Assembly: GCA_021234155.1 (NCBI GenBank)
Contig: JAJEKV010000002.1
Coordinates: 9,744,780 to 9,808,779 of the forward strand
Source: Isoetes taiwanensis
Lineage: Eukaryota > Streptophyta > Lycopodiopsida > Isoetales > Isoetaceae
DNA: 64,000 nucleotides
Direction: 5' to 3'
The notes below the pieces were generated by a model. That model was not told the origin of the DNA and ran no database searches. It worked only from the letters and a program-made list of their open reading frames with translations. Position numbers and translations under genes: made by a program. Positions 12,110 through 22,494 of this stretch are shown here, piece after piece. Within the stretch, counting starts at the first letter, position 1. Each line of letters starts with the position of its first letter.

Positions 12110-12291
12110 ACAACTGTAGATGCACGACACGTTTAGCATTCCATTGACACATCCCAGCAAATTTTTTTTTTTCGATTTCATTTTTTAGGGCCTTTTTTTT
12201 TGTTTCTCTATTTTTTCCCCCCGGAAATACGTGGCGGGAATCAACAGAATATGCCAAATGCATCTTCCCCCTAAGAATTATATATGTTAAG

Positions 12292-12314
12292 ATTATTATT
12301 ATTATTATTATTAT
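12292..12314. repeat. (ATT)n microsatellite
   Basis: An uninterrupted run of ATT trinucleotides of about 23 bases. Confidence 0.95.
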
Positions 12315-12537
12315 GCGCACAAGATGCAAATTTCACATAGGTTACATAGGAACAAATGTTCTAAAATGGAAATAGTTTTAAATCACAAGGGTTTCGCAAA
12401 AACTTGTCCCATATGCCAACTCATATACTTATATTCTTTTGAGTTCTTGTGCACATGCACTAAGGTGGCTAGTGTAACATGCAAATTGATGTAGTTGATG
12501 ATATTTAAATAATTATCCCACCATTCTTTTAGTTAGC

Positions 12538-13950
12538 CTAATATAAGAACACAATAAATACCCAAATAAGAAATATGTTCAACGTACAACGTGTGGCCAT
12601 AGATGATGTATATGTAGTCTTGGGCTGTGGAATTCGATTCTTGACTCCATAAACTTCAATTCCATTGAGGACAGGTGGAAGTGTAGAATTAGCAAGTGGT
12701 GAAAGAGTTATGCCCAGAGTGAAGTTGGTTGATAGGTTTGTAATGTCAATGGCATGGCTAAAGGGCTTGGTATCAAGAACCAAGGTATGGTTGAGGTCAT
12801 TACGAACCTCATTGTCTATGGTGATAGATAGCTGAAACACACAGCTGCCTTCTAATGCTCTTGTTCTGAAATCCCAGAAATATAGCTTGATATGCACATG
12901 TGAGACATCCGAATCAAAGCTCCAATTAAAATAAAGATGTGTTAGATCAAGCGGACCTTCAATAGCAGTCATAAACATTTTCTCTGGGGGGTGATCAATT
13001 AATCCAGCAGTTGAGACACTTTGAGAGGTATTAATCATGTTTGTGGATTCTAGGGCGAGCCAGTAACGGTCGTATAGATCGTCAGGGTATCTGCAAGAGA
13101 TAGCAAGTGTTGCAAACATTAATCATAAGCATTATGGTTTTTTATTTTGATACATATGAATGGAATAGAATTGATTTTTATTGTCCACAAAAACCATGAA
13201 CATAAACCATGAATTGCTATTATTAGAGGTATTAGATTGTACAACATACCTGAGAAATGTTGGGGACCCTAGATTTGCACGCATCAATGTGTAGAAATAA
13301 GAACTCTGAGGTTGAGAGAGAGAATAGGATCCAGATGGAAGGAGTCTGGTTTCAAGGCCAGAAACAAAAGGCACATTCTGATCATCAGAACTGGTGAAGC
13401 AAAAGCTGAAACTGGAAGTTGAAGAAGTCCAGATGGCCTCGTTCAAATGGTAATAACCATGTTGCTCTTCAGAAATACTTCCAGCCACTTTAGCCCACAG
13501 GAAGCCGTCCACATATGAGCTGAAAACAGGCCACATACTCCGGCCATCGTAATTGCCATAGTAGTACAAAGCCCGAACAAGGTATGTCTGGTTCGATTTT
13601 ACAGGAAGATAGTAACAATTAGCGCTGCTTGTGGTATTGGGAAAATACCTCAATGTCTGTAGAATTGTGTTGGAATTGCTTCCATCCTTGAGCTTGGCGC
13701 TTGATCCGGTAGAAACAAAATTGTTGTCTGGTAGCCACGAAATGTTTCGCAGCGATATGAAGCCCGCTGCGGCGCCGCAGTCTATGCTTGTAAATCCTGT
13801 CATGAATTGCATACATATTACATAGACTAATTAGCTCGCTCTACTGGTGATGAAGAAGTGTGGATTTGAAAATTTACCCTGTTGCGCTGAAGCGGCCAGA
13901 CATAAGGCGCAGAGCAGTAGCGTAAAGAAATGCCCTTGTGATGCCGCCAT
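12538..13950 (-). CDS. Malectin-like domain protein, secreted, no kinase
   Basis: Three exons with GT-AG borders join in frame: 13950-13878, 13796-13250 and 13090-12538, giving 390 residues. Exon 1 encodes a signal peptide (MAASQGHFFTLLLCALCLAA), so the product enters the secretory pathway. The rest is one plant malectin-like domain (tandem malectin folds): GFTSIDCGAAAGF near residue 25, CYYLPVKSNQTYLVRALYYY, FLRYPDDLYDRYW at the exon 2/3 junction, and GIEVYGV near the end. Such domains form the ectodomain of CrRLK1L and related receptor kinases and bind wall polymers or peptides. Here the frame ends in NIFLIWVFIVFLY-stop, a hydrophobic tail with no basic residues after it. This fits a GPI-anchor signal or a tail anchor rather than a receptor kinase. 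No disabling mutation is seen. Ligand and role are unknown. Confidence 0.85.
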
Positions 13951-14820
13951 TTCAGCTCTGCATCGCCGGAATGCGCCATAGCAGGGCACCACGTCTCCCT
14001 TTTCCTAATGTTTTTAGGTCAATATATTAGGTGGCTTTTAAACGAATAAAGAATAAAGAGATAATCTTTATTCTATTCCCATGTGGTCAGAGTTGAAATC
14101 GTTAATAGTCTGTGGTTAATCTCGGCCAAAGTTAATTCATCATTAGTATAGTTTAATGGGCCAGTTCACATGACGTCTTTTTTCTTCAGCACTGAGAACA
14201 GCCTGGACTCAGCATGCCAGGTTGCATCCCGCGACAGCTGAACTCTTATAACGGGCTCAACCTAAGTTCAACCAAGATTCAGCCATGCCACGACAATCTG
14301 TCCATGTGAACCCATCATAAGTTAATTAGCGCTTAAAGCACATATGCTTCTGATTGGTCTTCTTCTCTCACATCTTCGCTCGTAGTTTTTTCTAAAATCA
14401 CGCATTAATGCACAACATTATTGTGTGTCTTCATTCTTGAATAAGGGCTCGCATGAAAGCTCCCAACAAAAAGAGAACTTCCTTACCAAAACGGGATCGA
14501 GGTCGAAGGTTGAAGGATGGCCAAAGAAGGGACAAGATCGGGGAAGAACATGCCACAACATAGAAAAAGGCGTCAAACTGGCAAACCAAGCAGGGAGAAA
14601 CCCCTCCCCTGCCTGGTATCAAAGAAAGAGAGTCAAGGGAACTGCTGAGGGAGGTGCTAGGCTTTTCATTCATCTCAGCAATTTTTCTACAATGGTATAG
14701 AGTGGGTAGTTGCACATCGCAGGCTACCCAAAAAATGAAAAACAAAGGGAATATCCAGTTATAACACCTGGACCCCAAATAAAATTGTGTGCTACAGATG
14801 ATGGCTAGTGTACCTGCCGA
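13951..14820. other. Upstream region of the malectin-like gene, no further gene
   Basis: No gene is supported here. The 115-residue minus-strand frame at 14,431-14,778 overlaps a plus-strand frame of similar length and shows no domain. It may be repeat-derived. Confidence 0.45.
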
Positions 14821-14831
14821 GAGCTTATCGT

Positions 14832-14885
14832 CGGGATTAAAAAACCCCGCCCTTTTGGTTTTTCGAGGAAAAATCCTAGCGATAA
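14832..14885. repeat. Dispersed hairpin-bearing repeat
   Basis: GGGATTAAAAAACCCCGCCC followed by TTTTGGTTTTTCGAGG resembles the core of the 134-bp duplication at 91-363 and the sequence at 55,142-55,185. All three share an AAAACCC / GGGTTTT-type inverted repeat. Confidence 0.55.
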
Positions 14886-14899
14886 AATCTCTGCAAGGG

Positions 14900-17680
14900 G
14901 CTTGGACAACACAGGGCTGCTAAACGTTCCCACAAAAAAAACCCACGCTTCACAGAGAATACTGAAGTCGCACATCACCTCTGGACCTGCACATCACCAA
15001 CAGAAAAACCAATAGAGAAAAAATCTCGAAAAGTGAGGGGCTGGTCATGCGTGTCACGCGACAAAAAACAATATTTACACCTCGAAAAAGCGAGGTGCTG
15101 TTCACGCGTGCCACGCAACAAAAAACAACATTTACAATAATATACACATTAAGGGAGGGTGGGTGGGAGTCAAGGGAACTGCTGAGAGAGGAGAAAACAC
15201 CGATGAGAAGTCGATGAACCACCTGCAAGAAATAGCGATCCCCAAACGAACCAGAGCCCTAGAAAATGCATGCAATACATGCATGCATGGGACGGATGCA
15301 TGCTCGCCCATTCGAGAATCTCGATCCGATGGCTCGGATCGACGACACATTTGTAGCCTCTCCTTTCTTCCTTTAGGTCATTACACCATATACACCTCTT
15401 TATTCAATTTGACAATCCAATTAGATTCTATTCAACTCAACTTATTCAATGATTGAACAAAAGACTCAACAAGAGCTTAATAACGGAGTCAAAGACATAA
15501 CCCTTCACATCTAAATCAAAATTGCCACATTTGCATATTCCACGTCACAATAAATTTTGACTAGGCTAAAGAGTTACATATTTGAATGTCAACACATGGC
15601 ACATTTGAGAGCTTGCTCTCAAAGTTGAGAATATGCCCTTTTCTAGTAGAACTAGAGAGCTTACAAAAACACATGCAATTGCCTTGCATTTGGCAAACTA
15701 TCTTGAAGATCATGTAAATGTTATCCTAAAATGCCTCTTCAATTAAATCCATGAACCTTCTTAAGACGTGGATGGCCATCTCATTGCCTAGATTGTTAAT
15801 TCTTGTGTAGAACAAGTCAATTGCATGTTCTCCAACGTGAGAACATGCAACGGTGGGACCACAAAGTGCTACAAATACTTCAGCTTAAATGGATCATATA
15901 TTGTTATCAGCAATCCAAACGAAATTGTTGAATGGCCTTTTGCAATGGAGTTTGAGCTTTGGGTCTTTCTCATCTTAGCCATTGGATAAGGGCATTAATG
16001 TAGACTAATGCATTGTAATATAACATATAGAGCATCTGAGTCGTTCCGACCTGTTTGGGATTTGATGGATCCAATATCTTTGCATGTGTTCTTAAATAGG
16101 TATAACAGCTCAAGCAGATCTAGATATGGCTCAAATAGATCGAACGGTTGCCGACATGTCCAAATAGGAGGTAAGTACATATGTATGTGTTATTTGATAA
16201 TTCTTCATTGTATAATGTCCTTACGAGTAATTTTGTCATTCTTCAAAACTAGAAGTAAAAGAAGTGCTATGTTCTTGGTTTAGTCAATACATGGCATGCT
16301 CTTATTAATTAAAACAACAATAAGAATTATGAGGAATGGAAGCATCCTAAAGAAGCCCTGATGAAAACAATGTGAGATATATATAATTCTGCTATATTTC
16401 TTTAACAAAGATGCTAGGATAGAGAATATGATATATACACTTGCTTAAAATTCCTGTTAATTGCTCTTGGGTATAATAACTTGGGTTTTCTTTTGTCATA
16501 GTGAGCTCATTAGATTCTATCACGGAGATTGCTTGAAGAAACTATTGTCAATGTTGCACGATATACATAATGGTAAGATTGAATTGTGGTTTATTGAGAC
16601 AATCATATAATACTTATTCAATCTATTGTTGTGCTCTACAACTTGATGCTTTTTCGAGGTAATAGTTTTCTCATTCATATCTATAAAGAGCTAGCAAAGC
16701 TCCCTTTAGAATGATTAACCGTATCCATCATCTTCTCAAGATCCTCAAGGGACATTTCCTTCTAATTGAGAATTCTACGTAAACCTATGAATTGTACCAG
16801 GAAAAGTTCGACTATATGGTATAGGAGACAAGTCAGAAGATTTGTATCACCTTTTTGTTCAACAGTGAAAGAAATCTTCTATGGAAATATTTAAATCTAT
16901 TTCTTTCTATAGTAAGGCATTCCATATTAAGGCCTTCCAATTTTTTATGCACTCTATAAACTTGCAGCTTCTTCAACCACATTTACGATAACCAAGATCC
17001 ATTCCTTGTAGAATTTGACGGTCCTAAGAGACTCATGGGCAAGCTATAGCCCTAAGGTGGAATAACATCCGAGCTTGTTGCTGATATATTTAAGCAAATG
17101 TCCCTTGAGGATCTTTAAAAGATGATTGATATAACTATTCATTACAAGGTGTTTTGTATATTGACATACTCAATCTCAAATTTGGGCGGCACTTGTGTTG
17201 ATTGGGTCACTATTAGTAGGCACGCGAGTGAATGAAAATGAGGAACAACAGATCCATACGTCTACATCAAATCGTATACATTTAGGCAATTTCTTTTGCA
17301 CTTGTTGAGCATTGCGATTTTATATGTTGATGTTCGTTGTGTTAATAAATTGACTTTATATTTAGAATCTTTTTCCTAAGACCTAGAAGCTTATCAAGAG
17401 TTTCTGCAATGAACTCAAGAAATGAATCTCATGAGATTTACAACCTTCTTTCCAAGGTAACTTCCATTTCCATTCTTTTTCTTTTCTTTGAATTTTTCCT
17501 CTCACTTGAATCATTTATTTACCTTGAATTGCTTTTTTATGTGTTGTTCATCATCTTTAGATAATTTCCTATGAAAGTCATGAAGGGTTAATTTGTGCAA
17601 CTTTATTTTCTCGAACTTCAGTGTCTTGTTTTTCTATTCGGTTTCCTTTTCTTCTTGAATTATCTTTATTTGCAGATAGT
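14900..17680. other. Intergenic, no supported gene
   Basis: AT-rich sequence with short chance frames only. I see no domain, RNA gene or clear repeat between these coordinates. Confidence 0.5.
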
Positions 17681-17685
17681 GTCTT

Positions 17686-17742
17686 GGAATGACTTTGGAC
17701 TGCATATAATATATAATGTTATATGCAGTCCAAAGCCATTCC
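17686..17742. repeat. 24-bp inverted repeat with 9-base loop
   Basis: The left arm 17,686-17,709 (starts GGAATGACTTTGGACTG) pairs with the right arm 17,719-17,742 at 23 of 24 positions. The loop is TATATAATG. The flanks do not extend the stem. It could be a tiny foldback element or the stem of a small-RNA precursor; the sequence does not match a conserved plant miRNA that I know. Confidence 0.85.
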
Positions 17743-18045
17743 ATCGGTAATTGTTTTATTGAGATTTGACCCTCGGTCATTGTCTATATGTGGGATTGTT
17801 TTAAAGATGCAAGATTTTCAAAATTGACATGGCTTTTTTATCTGCTCTATAGTTCTTTGAACTATTGTACTTTTTGTGAACACTCAATAACGGAAAGCCG
17901 CTTTGCTACCAAGCGTTTATGAAACACCATTGTAGATTTAATGCTAACATTACCGTGGCAAGTATACTTGTATTTGAAGATGACTTCCTTTTATCTAATA
18001 AAAATAAACACGAAGGAGACATTATAGAATTTGCAAAAATACCAG

Positions 18046-18110
18046 AAGATAAGATAAGATAAGATAAGATAAGATAAGATAAGATAAGATAAGATAAGAT
18101 AAGATAAGAT
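18046..18110. repeat. (AAGAT)13 pentanucleotide array
   Basis: Thirteen uninterrupted AAGAT units. Read on the minus strand they are (ATCTT)n and sit exactly at the 3' end of the L1-like element, as LINE tails do. Confidence 0.95.
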
Positions 18111-18404
18111 AATTTTTTATCGTCAACGTGAACCCAATCGGGTTATGGGACCAGAACAAAGAAAGAAGGCATGAGCTTCCAACAAAACAAAAGGCCTAAG
18201 CCTAAACAAAACATGGCATGGGGATTAAGCCCCGTAACAAAATACCAAAGAAATAGCAAAAAGAGCTAATAAGGCACTATGCATATCCCGGCCAAGGGTT
18301 CTCAAAGCACCGGTCGCTGTGCGGCCCCTCCTCAGACATTGCCCAATTTGTTCGCGGCCGAGCCTTGGCATTCTTTTACATAACTCCCCGCATCGCCTTG
18401 TCAG

Positions 18405-19175
18405 CTATACTAGGGAGAGATCCTCCTGAACAGAGAAGCTAGTATTCTTCAGATGGTTGTCGTGCTGGAGCATATACAATCTGTCCTGAGAGGTGCTAAA
18501 GTGCACAACTATAGGACGCGGTCGGTCCCGTCTCTGGGCTATGGCGATGCTAGGCTGCTGAATGTGCATGATATTTGTGAAAAAGTTTGCGGCATGTTCA
18601 GCATCTGAGCAAGAGTCTGTTTTAGGTAGGCTCACTATGCACAGATTGAGGCCTCTATCTTGCTCGGGATCATCTATGGATGATGGAATCTGCTCCCCCT
18701 GCCTATGAGAATCTGTGTCTGAACCTGGAGGTATCTGTACATCAGTCATTATAGTATCTTTGCATGAGACTAGACCTGTCTGAATCATGGCAGCTATGCT
18801 CATGTCTAGCCCTAGATCAGTCTGTATATTGGCCTCTCAGGTAATCGTGGTCCGTCCGATTCTAGGTCACCAGAGATATCTTATCATCCGGGTAATCGCT
18901 TGGGAGAGGATCTCTATAGGGCAATTCGGTAGGGTGTTGGAAGAAAGCATAATCAATATTTGAAGGAACTGCTGATCCTCTATCATGACAGTAGGGGCAA
19001 ACATCATATGTTCCAAGGCAGAGGATAGTGTATCATGTTCTGTTACTGAGAGCCATGGGCACAATTGATCTCTAATTTCAAGAAACTGCTTTAGAAGGTC
19101 CCCACCGGGTGTGTTGGGATTTTTACATCGAGCCCGTCTGGTCATGGCGTAGGACTTTGCAAGCGAGCCTGCCAC
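18405..19175 (-). pseudogene. L1-type ORF1 (RNA-binding protein), broken
   Basis: The C-terminal part reads RPRPIVVHFSTSQDRLYML, then LKNTSFSVQEDLSL and, after a stop, LTRRCGELCKRMPRL. This is the pattern of L1 ORF1 RRM/C-terminal domains (RPRP-I-V-F, R--L, LK-T---I-EDLS, R--LW). L1 ORF1 proteins coat the element RNA and act as nucleic-acid chaperones. Two frames, 19,175-18,867 and 18,803-18,405, are separated by stops, and another stop follows EDLSLV, so this copy cannot make the full protein. The upstream frame (residues such as DLLKQFLEIRDQLCPWLSV) is probably the linker region. The assignment rests on motif order only. Confidence 0.6.
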
Positions 19176-19760
19176 TTGCTAAGCTGGCGTAACCTTATCC
19201 CAATTCAAGTCTAATGTGGCTGGCTGCTTTTTGCCATAAATAAGGGAACTGAGGCCTAGATAAAAAGATGAAAGAGAGAGGACCTATTATGAGTTGGCCG
19301 GGTGAACTAGAGCTATGGCAAGCGCTGCTGGGCCGTGGGCAAACTGGTGGCTGCCAAATCGTGGCTGATGACCCCACCCTCCCCCCTCCCCCCATGCTGC
19401 AGCACATGTGCTGGTGCAGTCCTGATGCCGCGCCTTGAGTCTGGATGCAAAGGGCTGGCTGCGGATACCTGGGTCTGTATAATAAGGGCTGGCTGCCGAT
19501 GCCAAGAACAAGTTTGTCTGGGTGCCAAATTTATGGGCAGTGATGCAGGAACTGGTGTTGCCAAACTAGGCTGATGATGCAGAAGCTGGTGTTGCTAAGC
19601 CAAACAAGAACTCGACTCTTGCCCAATCTTAGACCATCTGCAAGAATCAGAACTGGGAGGGGTGTGTGGTTGGCCGGAGCTGCCCTAGCTGAGCCGTTTG
19701 TGCTGTTGCAAATGCTGCAGATGCTTATGGTTTGTTGCTGAGGCTTGGCCACCATCACAT

Positions 19761-20215
19761 GAACAGGCTTTGGCTTGGCGCCTAAGCGGTAGAAGGAAGT
19801 CTATACAAAGCTCCAAGAAACCATGGTGGAGCTCTTGTAGCACATCAAATTCATCACACGCTCCTTAAGTATGGAGAAAGTTCCCACCCAACATCGACAT
19901 TACACTGCCATACATAAATAGTAATGTTGTTGCAAATGTTATCCCAACCATAAACTCTCTGTATTTCTTGCTCATGTGTTTCTTTAGTTTTATAGGTTAG
20001 AACGTGCATGGATCCAAAGCTAAATTGTTTCCATCCACTCTCTTGGAGAAAGGGAAAAAAAAGTATGTCACCAAATTCTTGGTAACGCTTGACTTGAGGT
20101 GAAACCATCATATCCTATACACCATGCATAGGCTTACCATTGCAATGCAAAGACTTTATTTGCACAGGTATATAATAAAATTTCAAACTAAAGGGCAACA
20201 CTTTGATGTGATAGC
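19761..20215. other. Intergenic, nothing recognised
   Basis: No gene or repeat is supported between the L1-like element and the dispersed repeat that begins at 20,219. Confidence 0.5.
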
Positions 20216-20218
20216 ATC

Positions 20219-20790
20219 TTATTGTATTATTATGCTTGAAATAAGGAGCCACAATGCAAAAGGAAAGCATGAAAGAAGAAAAGCATTTGAAACTAAGGCA
20301 ATAAGATATTATTCTATTAAGGAATCTTTTATTGGCATTTTATATAGTATCTACGTATTGGTAATAATAAGGTATGTGGTGATGGAAGTTTTGAACTTTT
20401 TTTTGCACGGAGGTATTATTTTAGTTTCTCTTTAGGAATATGGTTGTCATTTTGTTGCACATTATTCGATTCATGTCATCTATGTTACGTATGCTTTTAC
20501 TTTTTTTTATGTCATTGCTATATCTTTAAATAGGCACCTCAACATTTTGTCCCATGGACATTTAGAAGATTAAAAAACACAGTTTCACATATGAGATTGT
20601 TCATGTTTTAAAAGACAATATGAAAGCTATATTTTTGTATCCTAATCCCAACATTCTAGCGTTGAATATTTAAGTACCATGCTATGCTTGAAAGACACAT
20701 TTTGAAAGCACATATTATTGATCTTAGAAGATGCTCCTCTATCTTTATTACTAGGAAACACATAACTTCTATATTTTCCATCTATGCATA
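20219..20790 (+). repeat. Dispersed repeat, copy A (partner at 27.7-28.3 kb)
   Basis: This stretch aligns along its length with 27,676-28,312 in the same orientation. Shared landmarks include GTATTATTATGCTTG, GAAGAAAAGCATTTGAAA, TTATGTCATTG followed by TATATCTTTAAATA, and ACCATGCTATGCTTGAAAGA. Several indels separate the copies. A roughly 110-base insertion-like stretch with a tRNA B-box-like GGGTTTTGAACCC follows at 20,795-20,920. Confidence 0.85.
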
Positions 20791-20999
20791 AAAGTGAACT
20801 AAGGTTGGTAGGACTTGCACCCACCCATACCTTCCACCCAATAGTGCAATGGGTTTTGAACCCTGACGGGAGTTCAACCCAACCCAAGACCTTAACACTA
20901 AGCCAACACTGCAATAAGATCAAGTTAAATTCCAAAGAATCCATTACATTAGATGCTTTTCAAAGAGAGGTTAGTGAGGCTCAACCACTTTAATTACTT

Positions 21000-22472
21000 A
21001 TATCCCATTTGCTATAGTTACTGATATATTACAACTGCCAAGGGTTTATTTTCAAAATGAAAGAGTTTTTAATAGGACAAGCTAGGTATCATCTTTAAGA
21101 TGCAACCCAAGAAGGGGAGAGACCCCATGCCAGAAAGAACCTTTACTAGAACAGTGCCATAGCCGGAGAGATGCAGCACAAAAACACAATTTTTTTTACT
21201 ATTACCTGGGTTATGGCTGGAGTAAAAGCAGAGCTCCCCGGAATGGAGCAGACGAACTTGAGAAAGCCGAGCCTGAGGAAGAGCATCGACGGAGCGGAGT
21301 CCTCTAGAAGCCGATAAGATCATCAACGTGGCATCTTCAAAATTTTCTCCCAATTATTTTTTCCTTCCTAATATTTTCCCACTCAGGAATCTAAAGGCAT
21401 CGAGGAATCGAATCTTGGTGTGAATCAATTATATAAGTGTAGATATATTATAAATGCAAAACATTTGCTAGATTTAAATGACTTTGATAAAGAACAGGTA
21501 AAAAGTGATATTGTTTCATATGTTTAAAGCAATTCTCACATTACATCAAATTCAAATTTAGAGCTAAATTTTGTGTTGATCTGATCAAGAGAGGACAATC
21601 ATGAAGGCAAAAGAAATGAAGTTGAAAATAATGAAGATGACCTTGTCAATTGAGAGTACTGAATTCTATTACCTCTAAATGATCTTGAAATTAGATCCCA
21701 AATCTTTGTTGCTATGATGATGAGACATTTTAACTCAATCGTGAACTCGATGCTCAATTTTCTTGTTGTTTTCTTATTTATTTGTAGAAACTATCTAATT
21801 TCTTATTAATTTTCTCATTTTTTAACTTTTATCATTGCATCCCAGTAACAATCCAACATTTAGATTAGCTGCAAGATTTGTAGCCATACTTAAATTGTTA
21901 TTTGTATGTTTGTATCTTATCTTCTTGGCAAAGTTTTGTCGATGGATTGCCCAAGGTGCCTGTTATTTCTTAACGAAGTTTTGTTGCTAAATTGTCACTA
22001 TTTCACAAATAGTGTCTATAAAGTTTGCTATTATCTTGATCTAATTTTTACACAAGGTAGAACACAAAGATCGTCACTGTGTATTTGTAGTTTTGGCATT
22101 AATCATTACTTAATATTGATGTAAAGCTTGCCATAAACTATAATAGAATCTTGTTGTAAGAATAACATGGTAAATTAATATATATATTGAAATATATTGG
22201 TGCATGATTGAATCTAGTCGCCGTAGATTCAAAATATGTTCTTTTCTTCCCATGAGCTATTGGTCTCCGTGGACATATAAAAATCTATTTTATTCTATTC
22301 TATATTCTACTATAATACTAGTCTATTATGGCAGTCAACTACAAGCTTCCCAATTGGCTTCGACTACAATTGTCATTCACTCCAACTCAACGCACTCGTA
22401 ATAATCTTTCATATATTATGTAATGCTCAATCTTTTTTTGCTAATGTGCTGCTCAGAAACGTACTTTTGAGA
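21000..22472. other. Downstream flank of the H+-ATPase gene, no gene
   Basis: Traces of the dispersed repeat continue to about 21,060. Beyond that I see AT-rich sequence without supported genes. The 3' untranslated region of the H+-ATPase must lie just below 22,473 on the minus strand, but I cannot place its poly(A) site. Confidence 0.5.
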
Positions 22473-22494
22473 TCACATATAAAGCTCATACAAT
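22473..22494 (-). other. Last exon of the H+-ATPase with early stop
   Basis: After the acceptor CTTTTTGCAG the frame completes an Arg codon, then reads Leu-Tyr-Glu-Leu-Tyr-Met and TGA. R-L-x-E-L matches the start of the conserved regulatory exon, so the exon is homologous and not chance. Downstream of TGA the frame gives no GHVESVVKLKG-like sequence, so a simple stop-codon change would not restore the tail. Confidence 0.75.

Larger units (their letters stand above)
18046..19758 (-). mobile_element. L1-like non-LTR element with ORF1 and 3' tail but no ORF2
   Basis: In minus-strand order: a Q/P/A-rich, interrupted N-terminal region (about 19,758-19,195), an ORF1 core (19,175-18,405), a short 3' untranslated region with the stem-loop AACCC-GATT-GGGTT near 18,135, then (ATCTT)13. 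Only about 300 bases separate ORF1 from the tail, so there is no room for endonuclease or reverse transcriptase. It is either an internally deleted copy or a non-autonomous ORF1-only family, comparable in layout to mammalian half-L1 elements. No target-site duplication was found. Confidence 0.65.

Noticed and set aside
12538-13950. Full receptor kinase (malectin RLK)
   Set aside because: No kinase exon is seen downstream on the minus strand, and the third exon ends in a stop after a hydrophobic tail.
14431-14778. 115-residue minus-strand open frame
   Set aside because: A plus-strand frame of similar size overlaps it and neither shows a domain; probably repeat sequence.
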